Assembly: GCA_002938035.1 (NCBI GenBank)
Contig: PTLH01000003.1
Span: 1-47,804 of the forward strand
Direction of reading: 5' to 3'
Length of the DNA: 47,804 nt
Source of the DNA: Alphaproteobacteria bacterium MarineAlpha3_Bin6
Lineage (GTDB): Bacteria > Pseudomonadota > Alphaproteobacteria > Rhodospirillales > UBA2165
Positions 35,340-44,140 of the stretch are shown here, piece after piece; positions within the stretch are counted from its first letter, which is position 1; every line of letters starts with the position of its first letter. Under the pieces are notes generated by a model. The model was not told where the DNA came from. It made no database searches and was given only the letters and a program-made list of their open reading frames with translations. Both the position numbers and the translations under genes were made by a program.

Positions 35340-38177
35340 TTAATTTCCTTTTTTAAAACATCGGTCAAGGTACTGGCCAGTAAAGCTTTCTGGCGTTTTT
35401 GCAATTTCTTCGGGTGTTCCAACAGCAACGATATATCCGCCTTTAAGACCGCCTTCAGGACCTAGGTCGATTACGTGGTCTGCGGTTTTGATGACATCAA
35501 GGTTGTGTTCGATTACAATAACAGTGTTACCTTGATCAACAAGTGCTTGCAGAACTTCTATGAGCTTACGTACATCTTCGAAATGTAAGCCAGTAGTGGG
35601 TTCATCAAGGATATAAAGGGTTTTGCCCGTAGCTTTGCGAGACAGTTCTTTTGCCAGTTTCACCCGTTGTGCTTCACCACCAGAAAGAGTGGTCGCTTGC
35701 TGCCCTATATGAATATAGCTAAGGCCTACGCGACAGAGTGTTTCCATCTTAGTACGGATAATTGGCACTGCCTTAAAGAACTCCAGACCTTCCTCTACCG
35801 TCATATCGAGAACGTCGGCAATAGATTTGCCTCGGAAGGTAATTTCCAACGTTTCACGATTATAGCGTCTGCCCTTGCAAACATCACATTGGACATAGAC
35901 GTCAGGGAGAAAATGCATTTCTATCTTAATGACACCATCCCCATGACACGCTTCACATCGTCCACCTTTGACGTTGAAAGAAAAACGACCTGGTTTGTAA
36001 CCGCGCGCTTTAGCATCGGGAAGACCAGAAAACCAATCCCTGATGGGCGTGAACGCGCCAGTGTAAGTGGCTGGATTAGAGCGGGGAGTGCGCCCGATAG
36101 GTGTTTGATCGATATCTACGACCTTATCAAGGAATTCGACGCCCAAGAGTTTGTCATGGGCACCAGGGTGCAGGCGTGAACTATAAATCTTTCGTGCTAG
36201 GGCTTTATATAGCGTTTCAATGACCAGGCTCGACTTCCCACCGCCGGAAACGCCGGTAATACAGGTAAACGTTCCCAGCGGAAATACAGCATCTATATTT
36301 TGAAGGTTATTTTCCTTCGCGCCTTTAAGGATTAATATTTGACCTCTATGGCCAGATCTTCGTTTCTTGGGAATCTCGATTTGTCGATGGCCAGCCAGAT
36401 ATTGTCCCGTCAGGCTTTCTGAAACCTCCATGACGGTTGTTGGTGAACCAGTTGCTACCACCTGGCCACCGTGAATACCAGCGCCTGGACCCATGTCTAC
36501 CACGTTGTCCGCATTCAAGATCGCTTCTTCATCATGTTCGACCACAACGACCGTATTGCCAAGGTCGCGCAAGCGCTTAAGGGTTGTTAACAGTCGATTA
36601 TTATCCCGCTGATGTAGGCCAATAGACGGTTCGTCCAGAACATAAAGCACCCCGGTAAGCCCCGAGCCTATTTGCGAAGCCAGCCGGATGCGCTGGCTTT
36701 CTCCGCCTGATAAAGTTCGCGAAGCGCGTGCCAAGGTTAGGTATTCTAATCCCACGTTTTTTAAAAATCCGAGTCTTTCGTTGATTTCCCTAAGAATACG
36801 CTGAGCAATTTCATTCTGCTTCTTGGTGAGAGAGGTGTGCAACTCGCCAAACCAGGTTTTGGCTTCGTCAATCGTCATGTGTGCCACGTCCCCAATGTGT
36901 TTATTGCTTATCTTGACTGCTAACGCTTCCTGCTTAAGTCGGTTACCGTTGCACGATTCACATATTTTAGTAATTTGAAATTTAGAAAGATCTTCCCTTA
37001 CCCAGGATGAATCAGTTTCTTGCCACCGTCGTTCCATGTTCGGTAACACACCTTCAAATACCTTGCTGAGCTTATAGGATTGCTTGCCATCACTATAGTG
37101 CATGGTTACATCGGTTCCACCAGAACCGTGAAGTATAATATCTCGGTGTTTTTTCTTAAGTTTACTCCAACGTGTGTTTAGGTTGAATCCATAATGTTTT
37201 CCGAGACTTTTTAGGGTCTGGTTATAATATTGAGAACTTGAGTTAGCCCAGGGTGCGATAGCTCCTTCGGCGAGCGATAGACTGTGATCAGGTACTGCTA
37301 ACTCAGGATCAAAAAACATTTGGGTGCCAAGTCCATCGCAAGTTAGGCATGCGCCGAATGGATTATTGAATGAAAATAATCGAGGCTCAATCTCATCAAT
37401 ACTAAAGCCAGATACTGGGCACGCAAACTTGGCAGAAAAAGTAGTCCGATTTCCCGAATCAGCGTCTTCTGTGAAAGCCAATCCTTCAGAAAGATTAAGC
37501 GCTGTTTCAAAACTGTCGGCGAGTCGTTGTTCTAATCCCTGGCGTATCACCAGACGGTCCACAACAGCGTCAATGTCATGTTTAAAATTCTTTTCCAGGA
37601 TTGGGGTTTCATCAATTTGGTAAAATTCGCCATCTATTTTTACCCGTTGGAAACCTTTTTTGGCCAGTTCCTGCAACTCCTTTCTGTACTCACCTTTACG
37701 GCCACGTACAATCGGCGCTAGAAGGTAGATGCGAGTTTCATCTTTCATTTCCATCACCCGATCGACCATTTCGGAGATGGTCTGAGCCTCGATAGGTAGA
37801 CCCGTAGATGGCGAGTAGGGTATGCCAATGCGAGCGAACATGAGCCTTATATAATCATAGATTTCTGTGACTGTTCCGACCGTCGAGCGTGGGTTGCGCG
37901 AGGTGGTCTTCTGCTCAATCGAAATTGCCGGGGAAAGACCTTCAATTGAATCCACATCAGGCTTTTGCATCAACTCTAGAAATTGTCTTGCGTATGCAGA
38001 GAGGCTTTCAACATAACGTCGTTGGCCTTCAGCATAGATTGTATCAAACGCTAATGACGACTTACCGGAACCCGACAAGCCAGTGATCACCGTTAAGGAA
38101 TCTCTAGGAATTTCAACATCAATATTCTTTAAATTATGTTCGCGGGCGCCGCGTACGCTAATGGTCGCCATGCTCAT
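35340..38177 (-). CDS. uvrA: Excinuclease ABC subunit A
   Basis: UvrA is the damage-sensing ATPase dimer of nucleotide excision repair. It has 945 residues. The first Walker A is GLSGSGKS (33-40) and the second GVSGGGKSS. Both signature motifs are present ([15 protein letters not shown] and [15 protein letters not shown]). The C-terminal zinc module is intact (CEACHGDG with CDVCKGRR). The first zinc module has Cys253, Ser256, Cys277 and Cys280, so one of the four usual ligands is Ser, a change I recall from other alphaproteobacterial UvrA proteins. It lies 50 bases downstream of an MFS gene. I find no GTTC-N7-GTTC alphaproteobacterial LexA site just upstream. Confidence 0.97.
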   Translation of the reverse strand: MSMATISVRGAREHNLKNIDVEIPRDSLTVITGLSGSGKSSLAFDTIYAEGQRRYVESLSAYARQFLELMQKPDVDSIEGLSPAISIEQKTTSRNPRSTVGTVTEIYDYIRLMFARIGIPYSPSTGLPIEAQTISEMVDRVMEMKDETRIYLLAPIVRGRKGEYRKELQELAKKGFQRVKIDGEFYQIDETPILEKNFKHDIDAVVDRLVIRQGLEQRLADSFETALNLSEGLAFTEDADSGNRTTFSAKFACPVSGFSIDEIEPRLFSFNNPFGACLTCDGLGTQMFFDPELAVPDHSLSLAEGAIAPWANSSSQYYNQTLKSLGKHYGFNLNTRWSKLKKKHRDIILHGSGGTDVTMHYSDGKQSYKLSKVFEGVLPNMERRWQETDSSWVREDLSKFQITKICESCNGNRLKQEALAVKISNKHIGDVAHMTIDEAKTWFGELHTSLTKKQNEIAQRILREINERLGFLKNVGLEYLTLARASRTLSGGESQRIRLASQIGSGLTGVLYVLDEPSIGLHQRDNNRLLTTLKRLRDLGNTVVVVEHDEEAILNADNVVDMGPGAGIHGGQVVATGSPTTVMEVSESLTGQYLAGHRQIEIPKKRRSGHRGQILILKGAKENNLQNIDAVFPLGTFTCITGVSGGGKSSLVIETLYKALARKIYSSRLHPGAHDKLLGVEFLDKVVDIDQTPIGRTPRSNPATYTGAFTPIRDWFSGLPDAKARGYKPGRFSFNVKGGRCEACHGDGVIKIEMHFLPDVYVQCDVCKGRRYNRETLEITFRGKSIADVLDMTVEEGLEFFKAVPIIRTKMETLCRVGLSYIHIGQQATTLSGGEAQRVKLAKELSRKATGKTLYILDEPTTGLHFEDVRKLIEVLQALVDQGNTVIVIEHNLDVIKTADHVIDLGPEGGLKGGYIVAVGTPEEIAKTPESFTGQYLDRCFKKGN

Positions 38178-38227
38178 TTATATGGACTGGTACCAAGGAA
38201 AAAGCGAGTCCCAATGACATGCTTCTA

Positions 38228-39412
38228 TTAAAATACAGGCTTATGACTAGGCCTTAAAGATTTTCCTGCAAGGGCGAGAATAGCCATTACTGAGGCAAAG
38301 GAAGAGGCGCAATAATAAAGTATATCAAAGTCGAATGAGGCAATCATCAATCCAGCAACAAACGGTGATAATGTTTGGGCTAGCCGAAGTGCCATGCCAT
38401 TGGCAGATGAAAAAGTAGCACGTAAATCTTTTGGCGCAATCTCGAACAGGTGAACCTGTATGAGAGGTCGGATTACCCCAAATCCAGCTCCATAGCAAAG
38501 GGCTGAGAACAATATTCCCAAGGGGCCAGTGACAACAGGAAGTGACGCCATTCCTGTTGCTAAAATTATAAAGGAGGAAACTATAAGCGCGCGGCTAGAA
38601 AATAATTGCATCGCTTGGACTAAAAATACCGATGTAAGGGCACCAGTAATTGCACGTGCTGAGATAATAACGCCAATTAGCGCAGGGCCACTCCCAAAGC
38701 TGTAATTCATAAAAGAGGGAATATATGACACGAAGCAGCCAAAACCGACAAAAATAAATCCAAAGGTAAAGAAACAGAGCTCAATGACACGCCGGTCTGC
38801 TAAATGTGTCCATGCATGATAGAGATAGTGCTTGTTCTTTGGGTTCAGATCAGATTCTAAACTCTGAAGTGTTGACAGCATGTAGATTCCAACTGGCAAG
38901 GCAATCAGAGCTGTCATGAATGGGAAAAACCATTTGATTGATGCTAAAAGACCACCAACCAATGGTAAAAGTCCGCTGCCTATGCCTTGCGTTGCCCCGA
39001 CATACCCCATTATCTTGATACGGTCACTTCCGCTAAATAAATCGGGTATTAGGGCGGTGCTAAGGGTAACAAGTGCGCTGCCACCAATTCCCTGTATAAA
39101 ACGTAGACAAATTAAAGTTTCGATATTTGATGCCAAACTCACTAGTCCACCGCAGAGGCCAAAAATCACCAAAGAAGGAAACAGGATAAGTTTCTTCCCA
39201 AAGCGATCTGCCAGGTAACCCGTGACGGGTACCAGCAACAAAGCTGGAAGAGTGTAAGAAGACATTAGCATCCATCCAATGTCTCGATTCTGTATACCAA
39301 ATTCAATTTGCACCGCAGACAAAGCGGGGCCAACAGCCGGTACAGCCAAGAGACTTACAAAAGTAGTTGAGATAATAACGTGGGCAGCGTTTTTGGAGTG
39401 ACGATCGGGCAT
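38228..39412 (-). CDS. MFS transporter (drug efflux type)
   Basis: This is a 12-helix major facilitator superfamily protein of 394 residues. The loop between helices 2 and 3 has GYLADRFGKKLIL, the MFS motif A. SLLAVPAVGPALSAVQIEFG in helix 1, RFIQGIGGSALVTLSTALIP in helix 4 and ATQGIGSGLLPLVGGLLA in helix 5 look like the DHA (drug:proton antiporter) subfamily. It reads toward uvrA with 50 bases between and may share its transcript. The substrate is unknown. Confidence 0.9.
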   Translation of the reverse strand: MPDRHSKNAAHVIISTTFVSLLAVPAVGPALSAVQIEFGIQNRDIGWMLMSSYTLPALLLVPVTGYLADRFGKKLILFPSLVIFGLCGGLVSLASNIETLICLRFIQGIGGSALVTLSTALIPDLFSGSDRIKIMGYVGATQGIGSGLLPLVGGLLASIKWFFPFMTALIALPVGIYMLSTLQSLESDLNPKNKHYLYHAWTHLADRRVIELCFFTFGFIFVGFGCFVSYIPSFMNYSFGSGPALIGVIISARAITGALTSVFLVQAMQLFSSRALIVSSFIILATGMASLPVVTGPLGILFSALCYGAGFGVIRPLIQVHLFEIAPKDLRATFSSANGMALRLAQTLSPFVAGLMIASFDFDILYYCASSFASVMAILALAGKSLRPSHKPVF

Positions 39413-39729
39413 ATTTATTCAATAATTGGTTCGGTCAGAAGCGGAAAGAAATTTATGTTGTCATGGGTTGAGAGTCACAGTGTCACCCCAAACTTGAAGG
39501 AGGGTGGGCCAATCAAAAAACACATCTCTTTCCGTTTATTGATGGTCCTAAATTATGCGAGTTGGGGTGAGTTCCTTGGAGGAAGGAGGTATGTGTCTTC
39601 CGTAAATTAACCGTCCAATCACCTATTTGCTATCACTTTGTTCTCTTTCAAAGAGGCGGATCACTGGTTATACCATTCACTGACTGAGTAATTTTTATGA
39701 GGCGAAGAAGAATTCTGGACTAACAAAAT
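39413..39729. other. Divergent intergenic region, no gene seen
   Basis: This 317-base stretch separates the leftward MFS gene from the rightward reductase, so promoters for both should lie here. A GGAGG/AGGAGG stretch at 39578-39589 precedes an ATG at 39591, but that frame ends after four codons. I see no operator palindrome or RNA fold that I would defend. Confidence 0.35.
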
Positions 39730-40704
39730 ATGCAGCAGTTGATACTCAAGGTTAACAAACTTCAGCAGCTCACTTCTGGAATAAAGAGATTTGAGTTTGT
39801 CTCCCCGGTTGGAGATGATCTACCAGTATTTACCGCAGGAGCACACCTAGATTTTCACCTAGATAACGGTTTGATCCGGTCCTACTCTTTAGCCAACAAT
39901 CCGGAGGAATCAAACCGCTATGTTACCGCTGTATTGCGGGAAGAAACGGGTGGTGGTGGCTCTAAATACATGCACGATAATGTATCTGTCGGTGACGAAT
40001 TGAAAGTTACCGGGCCATCTAATAATTTCGAGCTGGCGGATATTCCTGGCACACATATTTTGTTGGGCGGAGGTATTGGCATTACGCCTCTTTTGGCAAT
40101 GGGCCATAAGTTAAAAGCAGAGAATAGGCCACGCCATTTACATTATTGTACCAAATCTCGAGAGGAAACCGCATTTGTTGAGGAAGTAGAACAAATTTTC
40201 GGTGATAATCTTACTTTTTATCATGACGGGGGTGATCCTTCCAAAGGCATCAATCTCAAGGAAACCATTGGTGTGCAGACGATAGATGCAAACCTGTATA
40301 TTTGTGGGCCTACAGGTTTATTAAGCGCTGCCCGAGACGTGACAAGCCACTGGACCGTTGGAAGTGTTCATTTTGAACTTTTTCAGAGTACCAAATCTAA
40401 GGAAGAGAAAGCGGCAGAGGCAAAACTAGACAATCGCAATCAGGCTTTCGAAGTTGAGCTGGCTCAGTCAGGACGAACCTTGATGATTCCTGAGGATAAA
40501 TCGATATTACAGGTGCTTTGGGAAAATGAAATTGAAGTTCTTCATGCCTGCGAGGAAGGTTGGTGCGGTAATTGTGTGGTAGACTATCTTGAAGGTGGTG
40601 TAGATCACCGGGACGAGGTTCTTGATGATTTAGAACGTGAATCTAAATTGCAGGTTTGTGTTTCCCGAGCGCTGCCAGGGGGGAAAATTATCCTTGATTT
40701 GTAA
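39730..40704 (+). CDS. PDR/VanB family flavin and 2Fe-2S oxidoreductase
   Basis: This is a 324-residue three-domain reductase passing electrons from NAD(P)H through FMN to a C-terminal plant-type ferredoxin. The flavin domain has RSYSLANNPEE and EETGGGGSKYMHD. The nucleotide domain has LLGGGIGITPLLAMGHKL and YICGPTGLLSAA. The ferredoxin domain has the four cluster cysteines at 274, 279, 282 and 310 (CEEGWCGNC and the LQVC). Relatives feed Rieske oxygenases such as vanillate or phthalate demethylases, but no oxygenase gene is in this window. It may serve a partner elsewhere in the genome. Confidence 0.93.
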   Translation: MQQLILKVNKLQQLTSGIKRFEFVSPVGDDLPVFTAGAHLDFHLDNGLIRSYSLANNPEESNRYVTAVLREETGGGGSKYMHDNVSVGDELKVTGPSNNFELADIPGTHILLGGGIGITPLLAMGHKLKAENRPRHLHYCTKSREETAFVEEVEQIFGDNLTFYHDGGDPSKGINLKETIGVQTIDANLYICGPTGLLSAARDVTSHWTVGSVHFELFQSTKSKEEKAAEAKLDNRNQAFEVELAQSGRTLMIPEDKSILQVLWENEIEVLHACEEGWCGNCVVDYLEGGVDHRDEVLDDLERESKLQVCVSRALPGGKIILDL

Positions 40705-40944
40705 CTTGCTAGCCAGCAGTTCAAATTTTAATTGAAGTGTGTCTATTTGTTAGAACACAACGATTAAATCGTTTATCACATCAAATTTTTTAATGGTGGA
40801 AAACCTATATCGAGATATTGGAGGTTATTTGGTTGTGTTGAGCCTCTGAGATTTATTATTGTTAAGTTTATGGGTGTATCGCCATAAAAAAAACGCTAAA
40901 CATGAGTTGATGAGAGGTAAAACTGAAAGTTAGTGAGGGCTAAT

Positions 40945-41427
40945 ATGGCAGGTAGTGTTAATAAAGTAATACTCGTGGGAAATCTTGGTCGAGACCCTGA
41001 GGTTCGCCATTCCCAGGATGGTAATAAGATTGTCAATATGTCGTTAGCTACTTCTGAATCTTGGACTGATCGGAGTTCCGGTGAGCGCCGGGAAAAAACA
41101 GAGTGGCATCGTGTAGTAATCTTTAATGACCACCTCGGAGAGATAGCGGAGAAGTATTTAAACAAGGGGTCCAAGGTATATTTAGAGGGCCAGCTTCAGA
41201 CTCGGAAGTGGACAGGGAACGACGGACAAGAACGCTATAGCACTGAAGTGGTAATTAACAGGTTCCGCGGCGAATTGACTATGCTCGATTCCCGGAGTAG
41301 TAGCGCCTTGGAGGATGGCTCATCAGTGCAGGGGTCGGAAATTGGTGGTTCCGAAGAGAGCATGAAGGCCAACTCGGACGAAATAGGAACTGTGAGCGAT
41401 CAGCTCGATGACGAAATCCCATTTTAA
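40945..41427 (+). CDS. ssb: Single-stranded DNA-binding protein
   Basis: SSB coats single-stranded DNA in replication and repair. From ATG 40945 it has 160 residues. GAGGG lies about 6 bases upstream, and the protein then opens [20 protein letters not shown], the canonical OB-fold start; an in-frame GTG at 40933 is less likely. [19 protein letters not shown] and [12 protein letters not shown] follow. A flexible linker ends in DDEIPF, the acidic tip that docks partner proteins. In this region it stands alone after a 240-base gap. Confidence 0.97.
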   Translation: MAGSVNKVILVGNLGRDPEVRHSQDGNKIVNMSLATSESWTDRSSGERREKTEWHRVVIFNDHLGEIAEKYLNKGSKVYLEGQLQTRKWTGNDGQERYSTEVVINRFRGELTMLDSRSSSALEDGSSVQGSEIGGSEESMKANSDEIGTVSDQLDDEIPF

Positions 41428-41472
41428 ATATTTACTTGATATCCTTTTCTAATAATTTGTTAGGTTACCTTC

Positions 41473-42306
41473 ATGTCATTTGATCGGGGGGAAATTTTAT
41501 CTCGACTTGAACCGGCGCTAAAACCTTTTGAAGAAAATCTTGATATAGCTGAAATGGCATTGTTACTTGCATCCCTCGACCTGCCAAACGAAGATCTAGC
41601 CCCATATCGTAAACATTTAGACAATATTTCGTTGGACTTGGGTGTTGCAACGAGAAGTGTGCGTCACACCCGGGACTTGGCTATTGCTCTCTCTGATGTT
41701 TTATTCGGTGTTCACGGTTATGCCGGTGATACCGCTACTTTTAACGATATGCAAAATGCCAATATTATGAGGGTAATTGATCGCCGGAAAGGACTACCGG
41801 TGGCTTTGGGAATCTTATTAATTCATATGGCGAGAACCCAAGGTTGGAATATCACGGGTTTAAACTTTCCAGGGTATTTTTTACTTCGTATTACTCACGA
41901 AGGTGAGCAAATTTTGATTGACCCTTTTAACAAGGCCCAACGATTGACGATTGACAAAGTACAGGGTCTGATTACTCAAATGCGGGGACCCAGTGCCCGG
42001 TTACAGCCTCATCACCTCCAATCTGTGAGTGATAGAGATGTAATCCTCCGGCTTCAAAATAACATCAAGGCTCGGGCAATGGAGGCTGATGATCCAGAAC
42101 GGGCCCTAGAGGTAATTGAGAGAATGTATCGTATCTCGCCGGATAATGCCGGTTTAGTCTCTGAAATGGCTGTATTAGAGGCCGATAAAGGCAATATAAA
42201 GAGATCGTTAGAAAGTCTTTCCGATTTTCTTGTGCGTTGGGAGGGGCATCCTGAAGAGGAACAAATTTCTGCACTAAGTGAAAACCTAAGACGACGCCTT
42301 AACTGA
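41473..42306 (+). CDS. SirB1 family transglutaminase-like/TPR protein
   Basis: This is a 277-residue cytosolic protein of the SirB1 family. The N-terminal transglutaminase-like half contains LSDVLFGVHGYAGDTATFND, then ANIMRVIDRRKGLPVALGIL and GWNITGLNFPGYFLLR, which is the conserved core. The C-terminal third (from about 195) is helical with TPR-like repeats (RALEVIERMYRISPDNAGLV). A catalytic Cys is not evident in the usual position, so enzymatic activity is doubtful. It follows ssb by 45 bases. The biological role is unknown. Confidence 0.88.
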   Translation: MSFDRGEILSRLEPALKPFEENLDIAEMALLLASLDLPNEDLAPYRKHLDNISLDLGVATRSVRHTRDLAIALSDVLFGVHGYAGDTATFNDMQNANIMRVIDRRKGLPVALGILLIHMARTQGWNITGLNFPGYFLLRITHEGEQILIDPFNKAQRLTIDKVQGLITQMRGPSARLQPHHLQSVSDRDVILRLQNNIKARAMEADDPERALEVIERMYRISPDNAGLVSEMAVLEADKGNIKRSLESLSDFLVRWEGHPEEEQISALSENLRRRLN

Positions 42307-42611
42307 GAGCATAATTTTTATCCACGGATGTATACAACATCAGCCCTATGGGCGAATAATTTGGTTTTTTGATTTATAAGAGAGCTGAACTTATAATTTA
42401 ATAGTGGAAGCTCGGCTCCAGTCTGGAGCATGCGATCCCGTTTCTCAAACCAAAGGTCTTGTATAGCCATGATCTGTATAACCTTCAAAATAGGGCAATA
42501 CTACGGTGAAATGGTGATTTGTAATATTCAAAGTAACTTGTGGTAGATGGTTAGCTACAAGATCCCTCCAAAGGTGGGACAATCCTCAAAATTGTTTCTA
42601 TTTTTATATTT
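42307..42611. other. Convergent intergenic region rich in small inverted repeats
   Basis: No coding frame is credible in these 305 bases between two converging genes. Several inverted repeats are visible: GCCC/GGGC (42343-42353) followed after ten bases by a T-run, TTATAAG/CTTATAA (42374-42396, 9-base spacer), a near-perfect palindrome GCTCCAG-T-CTGGAGC (42415-42429), and CAAT/ATTG followed by TTTCTATTTTTA close to the MFS stop. Some are likely terminators; the rest are unexplained. Confidence 0.45.
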
Positions 42612-43820
42612 CTAAGGTTCTAACTGCCGGTCAGTTATTAACTGACGTTGCGAAATCTTTAGCCACATTACGGCAATCAAAATGATAACAATCATTGGTA
42701 AAGCGGCAAAGTTGACCCACTGCCATCCTAGAAAATGGTATACAGTACCGGCACATAACGACGCAATGGCCATGCCAGTGAAGACAATAAAGTCGTTCAT
42801 TCCCTGGACCTTCGCTCGTTCCGAGGGGGTGTGAACTTCAGTTAGGAGCTTAGTACCTCCCGTAAACACAAAGTTCCATCCAATACCTAAGAGAAATAGC
42901 GAGACCCAGAAGTGGGGTACGCTGCTTCCTATCAAGGCAATCGCGACGGACGCTGCTTGAAGTATTGCACCGACGATAATAACATTAAGGACGCTAAAAC
43001 GGTTGATCAAAGAGCCAGTAAAAAAACCGGGCGCAAACATACCAACCGCATGCCATTCAATTACGAATTTAGTATCATTAAATACGTGTCCCTCTCCGAC
43101 TAACATAGCTAGCGGTGTCGCCGTCATGAGTAAATTCATAATCACATATCCCAGGGTTGCAGAGATGACGGCAACGATTGCTACAGGTTGTAGAAGGATT
43201 TCACCTAGGGGGCGTCCTTTGTCAGTATATTCTTCCCGAGTCAGGCGAGGGATATCGATACCAATAACGATTATACCGGTTGCCAACGTGAATAATGCCA
43301 GGGCAACAAATGTTCCGGCAAATTCAGTGGAACCTAAAACATCCTTGGTCAGTTCCACTGTTTCCGGTCCAATAAAGGCGCCAAGTACGCCTGCTGCAAG
43401 AACGAGTGAGATAGCCTTTGCCTTAAAATTGTCGGGGGCAGCATCTGCGACCGCAAACCTGTATTGTTGGGCTGCGGCACCGTAAAGTCCGAATAGAAAT
43501 ATACCGAAGTTAAACCCTATAAAACTATTCTCCAATAGCGCATACATACTAAGTATTGCACCCACTGTACCTATGAGTGAAGTAATAATAAATCCTGCTT
43601 TGCGACCAAGCCATCTCATCAAATGAGCAGAGGGAATGGTTCCCGCAGCGGTACCTACAAGCATCATTGTGATCGGTACGGTTGCGAAGCGAAGGTCATC
43701 ACCCAACATATTTGCACCAGTCAAGGTAGCTGCTAAAAACGTAAGGCCGCGGCCGCTATTAAATAGGCCCTGACATATAGCCAAGACGAGGACATTTCTT
43801 TTATCGCGGGAGGAAGGCAT
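42612..43820 (-). CDS. MFS transporter
   Basis: This is a second major facilitator protein, 402 residues from the chosen ATG, with twelve hydrophobic segments. Helix 1 reads VLVLAICQGLFNSGRGLTFL, and the helix 2-3 loop is HLMRWLGRKAGF, a MFS motif A variant. Helix 5 has ISLVLAAGVLGAFIGPETVE, and the second half has GWNFVFTGGTKLLTEVHTPS, a feature of the group once annotated as YajR/YfmO-like. An in-frame start 17 codons upstream (43871) adds polar residues before the membrane domain and is less likely. It stands alone and diverges from gyrA. Substrate unknown. Confidence 0.88.
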   Translation of the reverse strand: MPSSRDKRNVLVLAICQGLFNSGRGLTFLAATLTGANMLGDDLRFATVPITMMLVGTAAGTIPSAHLMRWLGRKAGFIITSLIGTVGAILSMYALLENSFIGFNFGIFLFGLYGAAAQQYRFAVADAAPDNFKAKAISLVLAAGVLGAFIGPETVELTKDVLGSTEFAGTFVALALFTLATGIIVIGIDIPRLTREEYTDKGRPLGEILLQPVAIVAVISATLGYVIMNLLMTATPLAMLVGEGHVFNDTKFVIEWHAVGMFAPGFFTGSLINRFSVLNVIIVGAILQAASVAIALIGSSVPHFWVSLFLLGIGWNFVFTGGTKLLTEVHTPSERAKVQGMNDFIVFTGMAIASLCAGTVYHFLGWQWVNFAALPMIVIILIAVMWLKISQRQLITDRQLEP

Positions 43821-44140
43821 TGTTAGCTCGGCTTTAAAGCACTCGCTAGGTTGCTGCAAGCATTCTTCCAAATTGTACCTATACTAGGCCGAATCAGTGG
43901 AATGTTTGTCGAAAAATAGTACATAAATAATTTGATTATGAACTTGGTGTGAACTTGTGTAAAATAATCTAAAAAAATACAATTAAAACAATATGTTATC
44001 GGAAAATAATTTGAGTAAAAAGAAGGCTGAATTAGTTGTTCTGAGCGGTATATTTTGGTATGTGTATAGATGTTTAAGATTTGTTCTTGCAGACGTAAAA
44101 ACTGCCTCCAAATTCTGGTCATTCTAACTACTAGGATAGT
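43821..44140. other. AT-rich divergent region upstream of gyrA
   Basis: This 320-base AT-rich stretch must contain promoters for gyrA and the MFS gene. Several -10-like TA-rich hexamers occur, for instance TAATTT after TTGTCG with a 16-base spacer near 43909-43936, but none stands out. I see no RNA gene or operator. The ribosome site for gyrA is AGGA at 44133-44136. Confidence 0.4.

Noticed and set aside
35240..35428. A 62-codon minus-strand frame overlapping the 3' end of uvrA and ending 9 bases before trmFO
   Set aside because: It starts with TTG inside uvrA, half of it is an alternative-frame reading of the UvrA tail, and I see no ribosome site or domain. The non-overlapping part is only about 33 codons.
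35667..36179. A 170-codon plus-strand frame inside uvrA
   Set aside because: The opposite strand encodes conserved UvrA ATPase and zinc motifs; this frame is a by-product.
39591..39605. A four-codon leader-like frame after a strong GGAGG
   Set aside because: Four codons are too few to support a leader peptide, and the ribosome-site match is not followed by any structured attenuator before the gene at 39730.
40705..40944. Possible SOS control of ssb
   Set aside because: I looked for the alphaproteobacterial LexA pattern GTTC-N7-GTTC upstream of ssb and of uvrA and did not find it.
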